Notes: generated by a model from the sequence alone, not told the origin. A DNA stretch of 64,000 bases from Bryoerythrophyllum caledonicum (GCA_963971425.1 OZ020518.1:18294990-18358989); one strand, 5' to 3'. Positions 11,580 through 24,829 are shown, numbered from the stretch's first letter. Made by a program: numbers and translations.

Positions 11580-12842
11580 TTAGCTCAAACAATGGAAGCA
11601 CAAACATAATTACATGGAATGCTTCATCTCTAAACACCGCTCTCCATAGCCTACAAGCCTTGGTCACACATACAAACATGCCACCGGCCGTCATAGTTAT
11701 ACAAGAAACAAAAATATCCGCCACAAAATCTACAAAATACATACAAAACATATTTCAAGACTACAAACTTATTTTTAACAAACACACATGCACTAACAAG
11801 GTGCATCCAACAACAAAGACCATACACACCGGGCCGCGGTGGCCCCCTTACACTAATACACAAGAAATACGCTTTTCCGGGCAACATCAAAAAAATTCCT
11901 ACCCCAATGCACATATCCCCCTACCTCCACATAATTCAAATTACTAATCAACCACTACAAGCATGGTTAATCTTTCACATGTATATGCCCTCCCATCCCG
12001 AAGATACTAGATTTATTATAGACATATAAAACACCATTACATATCAAATAAATCAAAACCCTAACCATACCTACTTGTTGTGTGGAGACTTCAATAGAGA
12101 CATAGCTCTAATTGGTCGACAAAACAAAAACCACATCACCCCTCCTCAAACTACAGACTATCAATGGCGCCACTTCACAGAAAACTTAAACTTTACCTAC
12201 ATAAATACTGATACAAGATACTCTAGACAAGGCGGATATAACTCTAGTGATTGGAGCCTAGTAGACGGCTTTTACATAAACACAAATAACACTACACAAT
12301 ACACCTCTACAACAAACAAAGATACTATTCTCAACTCGGATCACTCACCTATAAAACTTCACATCCCAAATAACCTACTAATAAGTCGCACCCCTATAAT
12401 CACCAACACGGATACTATCCGAATACTAAACCCCATTCCAAAAGATAACTTAGAAAAATTCAACACAAAGTTCTTTGAAAAAAACTCCATACAAATTGAC
12501 TCTCTCATAAACACCCTTGAATATAACTACCAACTCTCTCCAACACAATGGCACGAAAAGTGCCACACCCTACATACAAATATAAATAATATCTCTAATA
12601 CATTGGAACAAACTTGTAAAGCCCAACCAATACCACAAACAACAAACAGATCATCTCTACAAGGCGGTTATCTACCCCGCAAAATGTCCAAAACATGGAA
12701 ACAATACATACCCACATACCATATAATACAAAAAACTATTAGAATCGTAAAAAATAACCCACAATGGCGTGACAATCCTATATGTACCGAACTACTAACA
12801 CTGCACCATGCCCAAATCTCTGCCCCACCCCCCCAGACCTAG
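11580..12842 (+). pseudogene. LINE A EEP endonuclease and linker
   Basis: Blocks in several frames match an apurinic-like endonuclease/exonuclease/phosphatase domain: ITWNASSLNT, IVIQETK, LLCGDFNRDIALIG (12075 onward), SDWSLVDGFYI and LNSDHSPIKLHI. The last three lie in one 255-residue open frame (12075-12842). The GDFN and SDH signatures carry the catalytic Asn, Asp and His. The enzyme nicks target DNA to prime reverse transcription. Frameshifts upstream of 12075 disable this copy. The open frame continues into an arginine/lysine-rich linker (GGYLPRKMSKTWKQ) that leads to RT. Confidence 0.85.
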
Positions 12843-15330
12843 CCTATGATACGTGGATTAAAGACATTGCAGTAATCGCAAAAAATGCCAATATTCAAGG
12901 CCGGAAAATAACTAGAAAATACTCCAAAGATAATATTTAAAAAGCCATCTCAAAATACAGACAACTATACAAAACTAGCGCTACAAAAATAAATAGAAAA
13001 GTTTTTTAAAAACAAGAATCTCCACCACTAGATTGTATCCTTGACCAATATAAAAACATTCTAACTAGCCCGGAATATATTGCAAACGAAATATTCAATC
13101 AACAGACAAAAAATAATAGACCCACAGTACCAACATGCAACTACCAACCACAACATCTTATCAAATGCACATGCGTAGTACGCCAATATCCATGGCATGA
13201 CCTAGACGGATTTACCTTAGAAAACGAGGTGAACCTGAAATTCCAATACATACATACGTCAATAGAGCCATATATGACACATGTCTCCGCAACCTTGGAA
13301 ATAACAAAGCCCCAAGGCCAGACCGTATACCGAACTCAATACTCAAAAATATGCCCCCAAGATTTAATAAATTATTATTTCTATTTTTTTCTCATTGCTA
13401 TAAACAAAAACAAATACCAACCTCATGGAAAACAAGTGCAACAATTTTACTGTACAAAAATGGAGACCCTTCAATATTACCAAATCATAGACTAATAGCA
13501 TTAGCCAATACAACATATAAACTCTACACCAGTACACTTACCTCAAATAATCCTCATATGGTGAAAAGTTTAAAATCCTACATGATAGTCAAGAAGGATT
13601 TAGAACAAAGAGAAATACCTCTAGACAAATACAAACTATAAAAGTGGCACTAGAAAACGCACGATTCACAAATCAAGACATATATGTTCTATATGTTGAC
13701 TTCAAAAACGCCTTTGGCTCTATAGACCACACCCGATTATTAGCAATAATGACTGATATTGGATACCCAAAAGATGCAACTGCACTAGTTGGAAATATCT
13801 ACTCCCAATCATCTACTTACTACATCAGTGAGCACTTTGGTAAAACTAAGCCCATCCCCATTCATAGAGGCACTATACAAAGAGACACCCTCAGTCCATA
13901 CCTATTCATTATATTTTTAAAACCACTACTTAGATGGCTAGAGTGAGGCAAGAATGGATACACCTTTGGTACATCACAAATCACCATAAACTCTGCTACC
14001 TACGCCGACGACCTTGCTACTATAACTAACAAAATAAAATCATTACAAACACAAATTGATAAAATCGACAAATATTGTAAATGGACTGGTATGGACGTAG
14101 ACGTCCCAAAATGCGTGGCTACAGGATGTCCAAAGAAATCCAAAATGAATCCAACTATATTCAAAGCCCTCATGCAAGCTTCTAACATCAACTACCGTGG
14201 TCAACCAATCCCCATACTACACCAAAAGGAAGCATATGTTTACCTAGGCACAAATCTTGTTCCCTCTCTAAAATGGAAAATCCAGATTCACACTACGACC
14301 ACAAAACTCATTAAACAATGCAAGGAATTAACAACATGTCCGGCCACCATGAAACAAAAACTAAAATGATTGACACCGTAATACGCCCAAATGTAGCATA
14401 TAGTTTCTACGCTATACCATACTCTATGCCAACCATTAAAAAACTTGACAAAAAAATTATAACCATACAAAAAACCATTTGTGGTATGCCAAGATGCATG
14501 TCAAATGCAATAACCCAACTCCCACATAACCTATTTGGACTTGAAGCTTTCTCCCTAAAAAAAGCCTATCTAAGATGTATCGGGGAACAATTACAAAATG
14601 CTCTAAATGACAAAGGTAGGCTTGGGAAAATATATAATGGACTAACGCATTACATTCTTGCTCAATATGGTGGCGCCGTAAATATACCTAGAATTGAAAA
14701 AATGGATTGTATAAGATCACCTATAACTCGTACATTTTTCTTATTAAAACAAGTAGCTAAAGTTCACCTTAAGAGTACACTTCCAAATTTCCTCTTTGAA
14801 CAAACATCATAAGAAGTAGTATGGCGTCAAGAAACACGCAACCATAACACACTCAACGCCCAACTCTCCCAAAAACTTTTACAAAAACTCCTTTCAAAAA
14901 ATATTTTTGAACTAAAACAAATCACTCTACCAAACGGCACACACATCATGAATAATGAGGACTTCAAAACCTTCCACTTCACCCCATCCAAACTAATCAA
15001 GAGTGCCCTAAATGTTGCCAAACAACTTTTTTGCCACCCAACATGCCCACCTACATGCGATACCCCTTGTAACATACACCCACACTCCCATATACTCCAA
15101 GACCCATTCATCACCATCAACAACAACATCCTCCCAAGAGTTAACCTACCATCAATCCATCCTCCCAACCCATCATACCCACACCACCCCCGCCCCCTAA
15201 CATACATCACCAAAAATCCCACCACATATCCTATTAATAAAATCATACGCCACGAACACATACAACATCTAGATACCAACAAAATACAAAATACCTATAC
15301 AAAATACCTTTGCTAATGGCAACACAACAA
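12843..15330 (+). pseudogene. LINE A reverse transcriptase
   Basis: Recognisable RT blocks: an LGNNKAP-like start near 13300, ILLYKNGDPSILPNHR (motif 2a) in two frames around 13450, motif A YVDFKNAFGSIDH (13697 onward), motif B RGTIQRDTLSPYLF (Gly to Arg compared with copy B), and motif C YADD at 14001-14012. Thumb and connection segments continue to about 15330. At least five frameshifts or stops are visible by comparison with LINE B. YADD in place of the more common FADD is shared by both copies, so it is ancestral to the family here. Confidence 0.85.
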
Positions 15331-15445
15331 CAATACATTCAATAAATGGCTTCCTCAAATAAACCTCTTTCCAAGACACGACTATAATACCTCCACATAC
15401 AACACTGAAAAACTAAAACAATATTATCAAAAAATTAAAGATAAA

Positions 15446-17628
15446 TTGTACTCAGAAATCATTCAAGCCCACCACCCCCAAGAACAATTACAAGACTCAA
15501 GATCCGTAACTCCACCTATAATCATCCCACTCCTAAACATCTACACAATGGAAAGTAACCCCGAAAACGATATTAACACAATCTCGAACACAATTAAAAT
15601 AGAGCACAATAAAGCCCATCTATATGAAGCAAATGGCCGACATTTACACACTATTCCCACTACTAGACTCCAATGGCTATGGACCAATACAACACGAAAC
15701 TAAAAACTCCTACACACATTGAACCAACTACCCAATCATTTGAAACCGAATTAATCTGGCTATACCAAAGATATAAATACCGCATTCCAAAAAATAATCC
15801 CCTCAAAAATGCACAATACACAATACCCACATCTATTCCAGACTCACTAATCTCATCCTTTAACATCAAACAATCATACTTCTCTTCCCCCGTCACATGC
15901 TCCATCAAATTAAAAAAATTCTACTCAGCCTTGGAAAGAGATAAAATATTTGGCTCCTTGGAAAAGGCATTTGACTATAAATGGATTGGTAATGGTATAG
16001 CTCACCCCCACAATGAGGAAGAAACTCAACAAGCACTACACTTGGCCCGCCTTGTTGCTAAAAATGACCCACAACACACGTCTACACTCATTATCACACC
16101 AGACAAAAATTGGTACCAAAACTTTAATCTCCAGTCAAGCCCATTTGCAGACTCCCATATCATTGCAATATTTGAAGCAGACTCAATCCCATACGAAGAA
16201 CCTACTATCCCACCCGAGCAAAAAAAGTCTAGACTTGAACCATCTACATTACAAATAGTATGCGTCCATCACCAAAACCAAACTATTGGCACCCTAGAAC
16301 AGCTTGCCAAACTCACCTCCATAGCAAAAACCCTTACCATAAATCGACTATATACAAAGATGGCCCCACCAACACCTATACAAACATCAGTCAATAGAAA
16401 CAAAATATGGTCAAAACTAAACTACAATAACAACACACCTGACCACAATCTATCACTTCTACTTCTCCCAGACTACCAAACAACCTGACCAAAATTTAAC
16501 CCTGCATATAGTTACTATACTGATGGCTCCTTCAAACCACTAGAACAAATTAGTCCGGGTAATTGGCGTAGAGAAAAAGCCGGTTATGGAATATACAATC
16601 CTACGAAAGAAATCAAATTAGCCAAAAGACTACATGGGCTACAAAATATCCTCAGAGCAGAACTCATGGCCATCCACAAAACACTCGAAATTGTTACAAC
16701 AAAATACAATAACGAACCAACGCACATATTCACAGACTGCATTAACGCACTATACTTATTAAACACCCAAATAACACACCCTATCCTCCACAATAGCCAC
16801 CCCGACCAAACCATACTAAAATCTATGGTCCAAATGATACTAAAACATAGACAAATCACAACCATCCACAAAGTTCGAGCCCACGCCGATATTGATGGTA
16901 ACGAACAAGCGGATAAACTAGCAAAAGAAGGCGGGGAAAAATCACACAAAAATGCCAAAGATCCACACGAACATGCCCACGCCACACCATACTACTTCCA
17001 AAAAGAAGACTGGCCCTCCAAAGAAGGCACCGCCGATAAAGGCCCAGTTAGATTTTTGAGCAAATACCTCAAAAAACAAGACCTATATAACAACCTTGAC
17101 ACAATCTCAGACAACTTCCCTAACATAGAAAAGTGGACTAATAACAACAACATCGACAATGAACTCTCTACAAATTTCTGGAAAAATCCCATCATCACCG
17201 ACTCACAAATAACATGCCTTATCAAATTCCGTACCGGACAATACATGGGAAACGCCCATAAACAACTCTTTTTTGGAAGAGAAAGATTCTCATTGATAAC
17301 ATGCCCAATATGCACGTCCACGGATCCCGATACATGGCTACATGTTTTACTTAAATGTCAGAACCACCACATACACTCCCTAATTGTCAAAAGACATAAC
17401 AAAGCCGTATGGGAACTCCGTAAATTATTCACCTCCCATAACAAATCAAGATGTTTTATCCTCATGAATGCCGGCACCTTTAACAACAACCTACAAGAAA
17501 ACACGGTCCCACCATGGCTACTCCCATGTACATGCGAAACCCAACGATGCCACTGCAACGCTCGACTCGAACCGGACATACTCTACGTTAGAGGCCTACC
17601 ATACAACGACCCCCACCCGACCACATAA
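15446..17628 (+). pseudogene. LINE A connection, RNase H and zinc-finger C-terminus
   Basis: From 15673 one frame is open to 17628 except for a TGA at 16486-16488. RNase H type I runs from about 16515 (YTDGS) through ILRAELMAI and HIFTDC to VRAHADIDGNEQADKL (about 16930), giving all four acidic catalytic residues and the conserved His. A C-terminal zinc module CX2CX9HX4C (CPICTSTDPDTW, then HVLLKC) follows near 17305. The frame breaks at about 17600, after which the last 69 residues continue in another frame to a stop at 17975. Confidence 0.88.
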
Positions 17629-17975
17629 ACCAAAACTACACCATTCAATTCATCGAATTTACATATTGTAATGACAGATTTTCCCCTGAAACAATCGAAA
17701 ACAAAATCAACAAATACCAACCCCTTATAGATGACATCACTGCCCTCGGATGGAAACTGGACCCCCTTATGGTAATCACAGCTAGCGCTCGCGCCACCAC
17801 CTTTATCCCATCTATAAAAACCCTAAAAGATACCTTCAAAATTCATATTAATACAATTACAAACACTTTCAAGAATATTAACGTCATTGCCATACAACAC
17901 GCTATGTCCATCCTTCTACATAAACGCAAAATTGAAAACAACCAAGCCCTCCCCGATGCACAAGACCCCCCATAA
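17629..17975 (+). pseudogene. LINE A ORF2 terminal segment after a frameshift
   Basis: The frame 17769-17975 ends in ENNQALPDAQDPP, nearly identical to the end of LINE B ORF2 (ALPDTQDPP, stop at 46938). This identifies the natural end of ORF2. The function of this segment is unknown. Confidence 0.8.
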
Positions 17976-18183
17976 AACTACCTCTTTACCTCACTTTAAT
18001 CCCTAAATTTTGTGGCTGGTTGGTTCTGTGGCTCTTGGTTACATGTCACATAGTGTCTACCTTTGAAAGGGGGAAGTAGTTCCAGCTTATTAATTCCCTG
18101 TCCATTGGACATGGTCTTAATAGTGGAACAAACAGACACTTTATTCACGTGAGCCTCTCTTTAGGAGACCGACGTTCATTACA
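17976..18183 (+). other. LINE A 3' UTR
   Basis: About 208 bp conserved with LINE B (46658-46937, inverted) and with the 138-bp LINE C. Landmarks are GTGTCTACC, GGGGGAAGTAGTTCC, TGGACATGGTCTTA, ACAGACACTTTATTCAC and a terminal GAGACCGACGTTC. It probably contains the template recognition signal for reverse transcription. Confidence 0.8.
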
Positions 18184-18197
18184 TATCAACTTGTTAA
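18184..18197. repeat. Target-site duplication of LINE A, right copy
   Basis: TATCAACTTGTTAA, identical to 11427-11440, directly following the conserved 3' end. Confidence 0.85.
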
Positions 18198-18354
18198 CAA
18201 ATTTTTGTGCTAGGGTTGGTGGTTGATTGGTGGCAAATACTAAGGGTACTAGGGTAGGTGGACAATTGAGGGATAATATTCATGATAATGGCGGCTAATA
18301 CTAATTGCCAACTTGTTAACAAGTAATGTACTAGGGTAACTATATTATTTGTAC

Positions 18355-18388
18355 CATTACACTAAAAGCCATCTTTAGTGCAGTGTAG
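18355..18388. repeat. CATTACACTAAA hairpin
   Basis: CATTACACTAAA (18355-18366) pairs with TTTAGTG...TGTAG (18374-18388). It belongs to the motif group at 10367 and 62345. It abuts the truncated LTR copy 2. Confidence 0.45.
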
Positions 18389-18715
18389 TCAAGCATCTCA
18401 CACTCCACAAAGGGAGAATCAACGAGTGCAAGTAGTATAAGAGAATGTGGAGCCATTACTAATGATAAACAATTGCTTACAAACAAACGTAATTACTAAC
18501 ACTCTTTAACTCACTGACAAAGCTTGATTTGACGAAGATGTCAAGTCAATGACGTGTGCGGTGCTATACGCACGTACACAATCCAAAGTGGATGAAAATA
18601 ATCCACCGATGACTATGGTGCACCGCCATAGGTCCTAAACCTCGTAGATTAGTAACAAACTAATCTACGCTATCACTAAGATGTGGAGAGGCCCTCAATG
18701 CCATGTCCCGTGAGA
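18385..18715 (-). repeat. LTR copy 2, truncated
   Basis: In minus orientation it begins near TCTCACGGGACATGGC and runs through the shared GCGTAGATTAGTTTG and CTTTGTCAGTGAG segments to GGAGTGTGAGATGCTTGACTA, where it stops. The terminal third present in copies 1 and 3 is missing. No internal retroelement region is attached, so it is a solo or fragmented LTR. Confidence 0.65.
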
Positions 18716-19450
18716 AAGCGGTCCTTTACTTAGGTAAGCAATTTTAATTTTTAAATGAAGAAATAATTGTTGGATCTAAAATCCTAACGGTGAATAGAAT
18801 TATTATGACTTATTCTAGCAATAGAGAAAAATGTTTTTCAGAATAAGTAAAATCTTTAACTTCTATGCTTTTTGTTAGTAAAAACAATGAAGGTTGCTAA
18901 GAACTCTCCTTCACTACTACCCGCCTAATAAAAATGCAATTATCAACTCTACAATGGCACCATTCATCTCCATAGTACCTTGTCCAACTGCCAAAAGAGC
19001 CAAGCTTTATATGTTTGAAGCACCATTCCTTTTTTCCTATAAGTCCAAAAAAAAAAATCCCCACAAAGATAATCCATATTCCTATTCTCACTATAAATTT
19101 CAAGAAGTTATCTTCATAAATACGCTAATCTCAACTTACAGCAAGTTGCAATAACAACAATTTTGCCGCATGTAGTGATTGCAAAAGCACTTATTGGATT
19201 CAATATTATGAGTTTGGCGTACAATGACAAAGTTTGTTGGATAGTTCCCACCAGCTCGGAAGAAATGATATCAGGGAGGGCCACATCACTAGGATTTCAA
19301 GACATGTAGCTATAATTTCTTTGAAAAAGATACAGTGAGGTTAGAATGCATGCTATATGGCATTCCATGTGGCGTTTGATTTGACCTCTAAAAGGATTCA
19401 TGGTGCTTTTGGGATTTTGGAGCGGTGTTGATGAGAGCCATTTTATGTTT
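18716..19450. other. Intergenic, no gene recognised
   Basis: AT-rich. An 86-codon open frame at 18894-19154 has no recognisable domain and low complexity at its end. It ends at the TTAA of the next element. Confidence 0.4.
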
Positions 19451-20384
19451 TTAACCCCTAAAGGACCACGACCACTTTCGCTCTAAAACCAGTCCAAAAC
19501 TGCCACTGCTAAAAAGAGACATAAAAATCACAGTTTAAAGTGAATTTTGGATTTTCAACCGTAAGATCTTAAAAAATACTTCTATATAAACATGCCATAA
19601 AATTTTGGTTGCAATCCACCGCACGGATTAATAGATTTTAGTGTTTAAAGTCAAAACAATGGTTCATTTTCTTCCCTGCGTTGAGTAGATCAGCAGACTT
19701 TGACTTCACTTTGTATCAAATTTTTGCATTGTACAAGGTCTAAATCTTTTACCATAGTCTTAAGCATGATGTTATTTCCCAACACACCAATTTTTAGAGG
19801 TAATAAAGGGGTGTAGCATATTCAAAACAAGTGTGCAAGGAGTGGAGGTTCAAAAATTGCCATTTCACGTTTTATTTTTTTGTGAACTACTTATGTATTC
19901 AAATGATAATCCAAACGGTCAATAAGAATTTTTTCACCACATATTGTTGTTGAAAAAATAAAAAGTGAAAAATATGAAGATCTCTAGGTTTTATGTAGAA
20001 AAGATGAATTTTTTTTCCCCCGTTGCCCAACAATGTGTGAAAGTGTTTGACTTGGAATAAAATGCCTTTTTACACTAAAGACAAGAATTTTTTTTGAAAA
20101 TTTCCTAAAAAGGAAATATTCTTTACGTGTGCGAAAAATCTCAATGTCAATAGAAACTTTTGTCAGAAATTTTGAAGGTGCCCAGTGTTCCCACTCTTGG
20201 CTTTAAGTGGTACTAACTTTCAAACCACAAATCCAAAAAATAAAATAAAAATATGTCCACGAAGCTCTTATCAGAGGCATTCTAGTATAAAAAATTTAGA
20301 GAAAAAAGATTTTTTTTCGAATTTTAGGAAGCTGCCCAAAATCATAAATCCCCCCGGAGGAGACTCTAGTCCTTTAGGGGTTAG
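19451..20384. mobile_element. TTAA element family 2, copy a
   Basis: Starts TTAACCCCTAAAGGACCA at 19451 and ends CCTTTAGGGGTTAG at 20384, so the terminal inverted repeat is CCCCTAAAGGAC and the right TTAA has one substitution. Related copies lie at 25790-26665, 27837-28791, 31785-32720 (inverted) and 33560-34393. There is no transposase. By its ends it resembles a piggyBac-type non-autonomous element. Confidence 0.62.
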
Positions 20385-21082
20385 GGTCTGCAAAGGTTAT
20401 ATTTACTGTTGGCGAGACCGTTGCAGTTGACGCTGCTCTTATACATCACAACATACGTCAATCCCTCAAAGGTTGCAACACATGAGAAAAACATACCAAA
20501 GTACACAAATAAAGTTATATGACCTAGACTAGAATGTATTCAAGCCATTAAGTCAATCACTCCTACTATAATCCTTCTAACCTCAATTTTGTAGCAATCA
20601 TCCCCTATTTTTACCACGGCACGCTCTTTCATGTAACTCAAAAAGCGACAAGTGTTTACCAGGTTTTAGATTGTGAATCGGCAATTTTTGCCTTCAATTA
20701 TATCTCTTCAACTCCATTGTTGCTAGTCTCTATGTGTTTGTTTCCAAACCCAAGTGTTAAACCCAAAGAGCATCTCTACTCGCTGTGTGAGCCTAACAAT
20801 ACAGGGCTATGAGATGGTGGAGAGATGCATAACCCATGGTCCAACTGCTCGGGGATGAGTCTCAACGCTAGCTAGAGAGAAACGCTCCACCCGGCTACCT
20901 AGCCCCGTTAGCATCATTTATGGCATAACAATGTTCCTCGCATCGTTTGCCCATGTTTCGTTGCCGTTGTTCTTTACATGGATGTCTGAATTGTTTATGG
21001 GGCAACCAATCATTGGCGAGTTTGGGCCTGCAGGCCTCACCGCCATTTGCCAAATGCCCCTTCAACGGTCATCCCGCCATGT
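20385..21082. other. Intergenic, no gene recognised
   Basis: No coding signal, terminal repeat or RNA gene visible. Confidence 0.4.
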
Positions 21083-21572
21083 TGTGTAAAAAGATATCGC
21101 TAAACACTAAAGATTGAGAGTCATAACCAACATCAAAGGAACAAAAAACATACACAAACACAAGTATACATAGTACACCCTTGAGTGTAAGTAATACACC
21201 CCCTTTGTCAAGTGAAAAGTACAAAATTACACTAATAGTCAAATGTCTTGCACTCCACAACAGGTGAATCAACGAGTGCAAGTTAGAAATGAAAATACGA
21301 CGTCTTTACTAATGATTACACCATCACTTACCAGCAAAGACAATCACCACTACTCACCAATGTCACCCACAAAGCTTGACTTGACAAAGATGTCAAGGCA
21401 AAGAAATTGCCCTGCTATAAAGACACAAAATCCTAAGCGGATGAATTCATCCGCTTGATGAATGTGGATCACCGGATGCAACTTTTCTAAACGCAAGTAA
21501 ATTTTGTAAACTAACTAATCTACCAAGGCACACTACAACTCAATGAGACCCCCGATGCCACGTTCCGTGACA
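21083..21572 (-). repeat. LTR copy 3, near full length
   Basis: In minus orientation it begins TGTCACGGAACGTGGCATCG at 21572 and ends in a TTTTTACACAAC segment near 21083, giving about 490 bp. It is the most complete LTR in the window, with TG at the start, although the CA at the end is eroded. No internal coding region flanks it on either side, consistent with a solo LTR. Confidence 0.65.
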
Positions 21573-23930
21573 ACCAAATCGGATTGTAGCGCAGTAGGTG
21601 GGTGGGCAGACTAGCCTACGGCTCTGTGCTAGGCCGGAATTTTTCCGAGTGTAATGCGTCGTGGTGGGGGTGCTCTAATCCTTAAAAAGTCCAAATCGCC
21701 AAATTTGATGCGTGGATACGATACAACGTTTATCTTATATATGTGGATGTAATATTTATGTGGATCATCTACACTAATTTACATCAAGCATATGCATGTC
21801 AAGTTTCAATCAAGTATTCATTTTCAAGCAAGTGTATGCCAATTGACCTTTGTACGTTAGTGTTGAAATTCGTTACACACTACGGTAACTCCCCTTGTAA
21901 CCAACCAAATCGGGTAATCAACAGCTTTTAAATTAGGGTATATTCAATCATTTATATCTAAATACCACCCATTCAATTCCAAATGGAGGTTTGCTATTTG
22001 TCAGGAATTCTTACTTTTAATTATTTCTTTTGGAGTACCTATCAATAGCCACCGGCTAAAAGTGGCAACACACTTTAAAATTCATGACTGATTTTCATTT
22101 CATCAAAATAATATGAAATCACTTGGGTTGAAATTAAAATTATATTGGCCATTATTGAAAAATAAATGTATTATATTTGTTCTCTCCGCATATGCACATT
22201 GCTCAGCTTGATGGTTGTAGGGGTTTTTATCTTAGTTGGATTCGCTACAAGGTTGCAACGTGCATGCCATTTTCATACGTGCCAGGTGACTTCCAATAAG
22301 AGACTTTTAATTACTACAAGATGAAACCTTGAACCAATTAGGAAATTTGCGAGCGTCCTAGATTAGGAAAAATCTCCTACATCCTTTAAGGCCAAGCAAC
22401 CCAATTTTGGTCGTCTCCAAAAGTTTTGATATGTACCCGTTGGAAAGATTCCAGCTTCAAAATCTTTCTGGTGGCTACAAGCCAAAATTTTCAAAAACAA
22501 CCAAAATCGGGTCGCTTGATCTTACATGGTTCATTTGTGCCATATTGAAAAGAAAAATAAATTGTTTGTCGTTGGAGGCCAAATAATATCTCACTATGAG
22601 AGCACCGGCATGCGCCATGCTATTGATTACCCTGGCGGGCACGATGTGTGTCTGCTTCCCAGGGAGGTCCCCATTGCGAAGAGATTTGAGCGCACCAAGG
22701 TCCAAATGTAGAGGGACGCCAAATATCAGCAAATTCACTGCACCTTGGCATAAAATTTTGAGCACTCCAAAAGTTTTTGAATGACGTTGCTCAATAGATA
22801 ACGGCTAGTTTGGAGGGTGATCATGTAAAAGCCCAAGAATGCGCCCCATGTCAGATCTACAAGATGCATGGTCATTGACAGGGACGCTAGGGCGGAATGT
22901 TTAGCGCAAAGCCAAAATGTTTGGTGCATTGCTGGCCGCGAGCGCAATGCAGAAAGAGAGAAATATCTATTGGTTGGCCTCGTAAACCACTTTGCGTCAA
23001 TGATCTTGGGGGCTTCCACACCTTTTCTAGCGGGTGCGGGTGCTCTTAGAGCCACAAGAAAGCAACATCGGAGGAAGAGTACAGTCTAAGCTTTTAATAT
23101 GCTATAGGTCGGGAGCAGAGGAAACATAACACATGTAGTGTTATAACATACAACACTTCTAAAACTTGATCTCAATAGCTAGATCATTCATATTTTCATC
23201 CTTTACCCCAATTTTCATCCAATAATTTCGCCCACAATGCCAAATTTCATCCAAAATAGTCACTCCAAATTCTAAATCGTGTTTTACCTAGCTAGTTTTA
23301 CTGCCCCTACTCCTATTCACTGCCCCATAATTTCTCCAATTCTTCCAACTTCAACACCTATGAAAGTGAAATTAACAAAGTAAGGAGCGAGACATGTAAT
23401 ATCACTTAACATACAACACTTGATAGTGTAAATTTTTAGGGAGCATATTTTTCATACCGTTATGAGATTATAACCCCTAAAGAATAACATATAAAGAGTT
23501 TAGACTGTAGATAAGTACCGAACGACGAATCCACAACCATCAACCAGCCCTTTTAAGGCTAAAAATAGACAAATGGCAGAAAGGTTATCTAATAATAAAA
23601 ATAGAATATTCCCGACAAAAGTGGGAAATTTGTGATTTCACATTGCCAAAATTCCATCAATGGTTGTTGCTATGTTGCCATATTGCCACTAATGAACAAC
23701 AGGGACTCCATCTTGTCGCCAAAAAGGATGTACAAATCTATGTTTATAGAGATGAAATCTTCGAAATGAATATTTATGGAGAAAATTTAGTTTCGTTTGG
23801 ATAGAGGAAAAAGCCAGAAGTGCTCGCCTCTGCAGCCACTGTGGGGATCCTACTAAAACGGAAAAAAAAAGGACTGACCATCAACTGTTTCAACTTGTTG
23901 ATCCACAACCATCAATTCTTGATTCCATGA
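21573..23930. other. 2.3-kb intergenic stretch, no gene recognised
   Basis: Overlapping open frames of 60-106 codons occur on both strands between 22475 and 23089 in a locally GC-richer patch. None shows a domain, a splice pattern or similarity to the repeats here. It may be a very decayed gene or element. The rest is AT-rich and featureless. Confidence 0.4.
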
Positions 23931-24275
23931 CATGACAGAAGCCGACCTCCTAATGGGCCAAGATATCACAAATGGTCAGATAGATTCCCTATGCCTACAA
24001 GCCTACACAGTTCTTAACTTCATAATGCCGCATCAGCACCCATCACATGACAGACGACGACGACCTCCTCGTGGGCCAAATTATTACAAGTGGCCAGCCT
24101 AGATTGCCTATACCTACAAGCCTACAGAGTTCATAACTTCACACTGCCGCATCAGCACTCATCACATGACTGAAGTCGACCTCCTCGTGGGCCAAATTAT
24201 CACAACTGGCCAGGCAGATTGCCTATACCTACAAGCCTACTGACTTCATATCTTCATACTGCTGCATCAGCACCC
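23931..24275. repeat. Three-copy tandem repeat of about 115-119 bp
   Basis: Units start at 23931, 24046 and 24165, each with CATGAC near the start, then GACCTCCT...GGGCCAA, ACCTACAAGCCTAC and GCATCAGCAC. Units 2 and 3 are closer to each other than to unit 1. Confidence 0.85.
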
Positions 24276-24510
24276 TTAGGCTGCACACATGCAGAATCAT
24301 GAAGCATATTCCAGACCGAATTTAAGTATGGTAACTATACCGAAATAATATGCTCTATTAGAGGGAACAGACGATGGTATTTTTTGTTCATCTATTGACA
24401 GTTCGTCCCCTCTTGACGTCAGCGTCGCGTGGGCGGGGACATGGTGACCCCCCGCATCCTCGCCCCATCCAATCTGAGCTGGCTTCATCCCCAAATGATG
24501 TGCATCCTAG

Positions 24511-24590
24511 AGGAGGATTGTAGAGGAGTAGGATTTAGAGGAGGAGGATTGTAGAGGAGTAAGATTTATAGGAGGAGGATTGTGGGAGGT
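24511..24590. repeat. Purine-rich short tandem repeat
   Basis: About 2.5 copies of GAGGAGGATTGTAGAGGAGT followed by A/G-GATTTA. A simple-sequence block. Confidence 0.7.
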
Positions 24591-24829
24591 TATGGAAAGG
24601 GCTGCTTTACACTACGGTGTAGAAGTGCACTGGTTGGTCAAGAATTTCAGTCTAAGACATGGTTATTTGAGACAACAGATGGTATGCCAGAGGAGATGAA
24701 AATGAATGTAATGAATGTAAGTTAGAGTCAAATCTTGCACTCGTGGATGGAGGTGGTAAAAGTTAGCTAAAGCTCTAGGAGAGGCTTGGTAAGTTCATTC
24801 CGATTTCATCTCCAACCATCCACAGCGTT

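Larger units (their letters stand above)
11441..18183 (+). mobile_element. LINE copy A, 5'-truncated non-LTR retrotransposon
   Basis: The 6.7-kb insertion aligns with 46658-53460 of LINE B in opposite orientation and is flanked by a perfect 14-bp duplication. It starts inside ORF2, a little upstream of the endonuclease, which is the 5' truncation expected of target-primed reverse transcription. Domain order is EEP endonuclease, RT, RNase H, CCHC-like C-terminus and 3' UTR. The 5' half has many frameshifts. The 3' half is almost open, with one TGA at 16486-16488 replacing a Trp codon and one frameshift near 17600. There is no long poly(A) tail. Confidence 0.92.

Noticed and set aside
23931-24275. 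CRISPR array
   Set aside because: Units are about 115 bp with no short repeat/spacer alternation, and the context is a eukaryotic genome.
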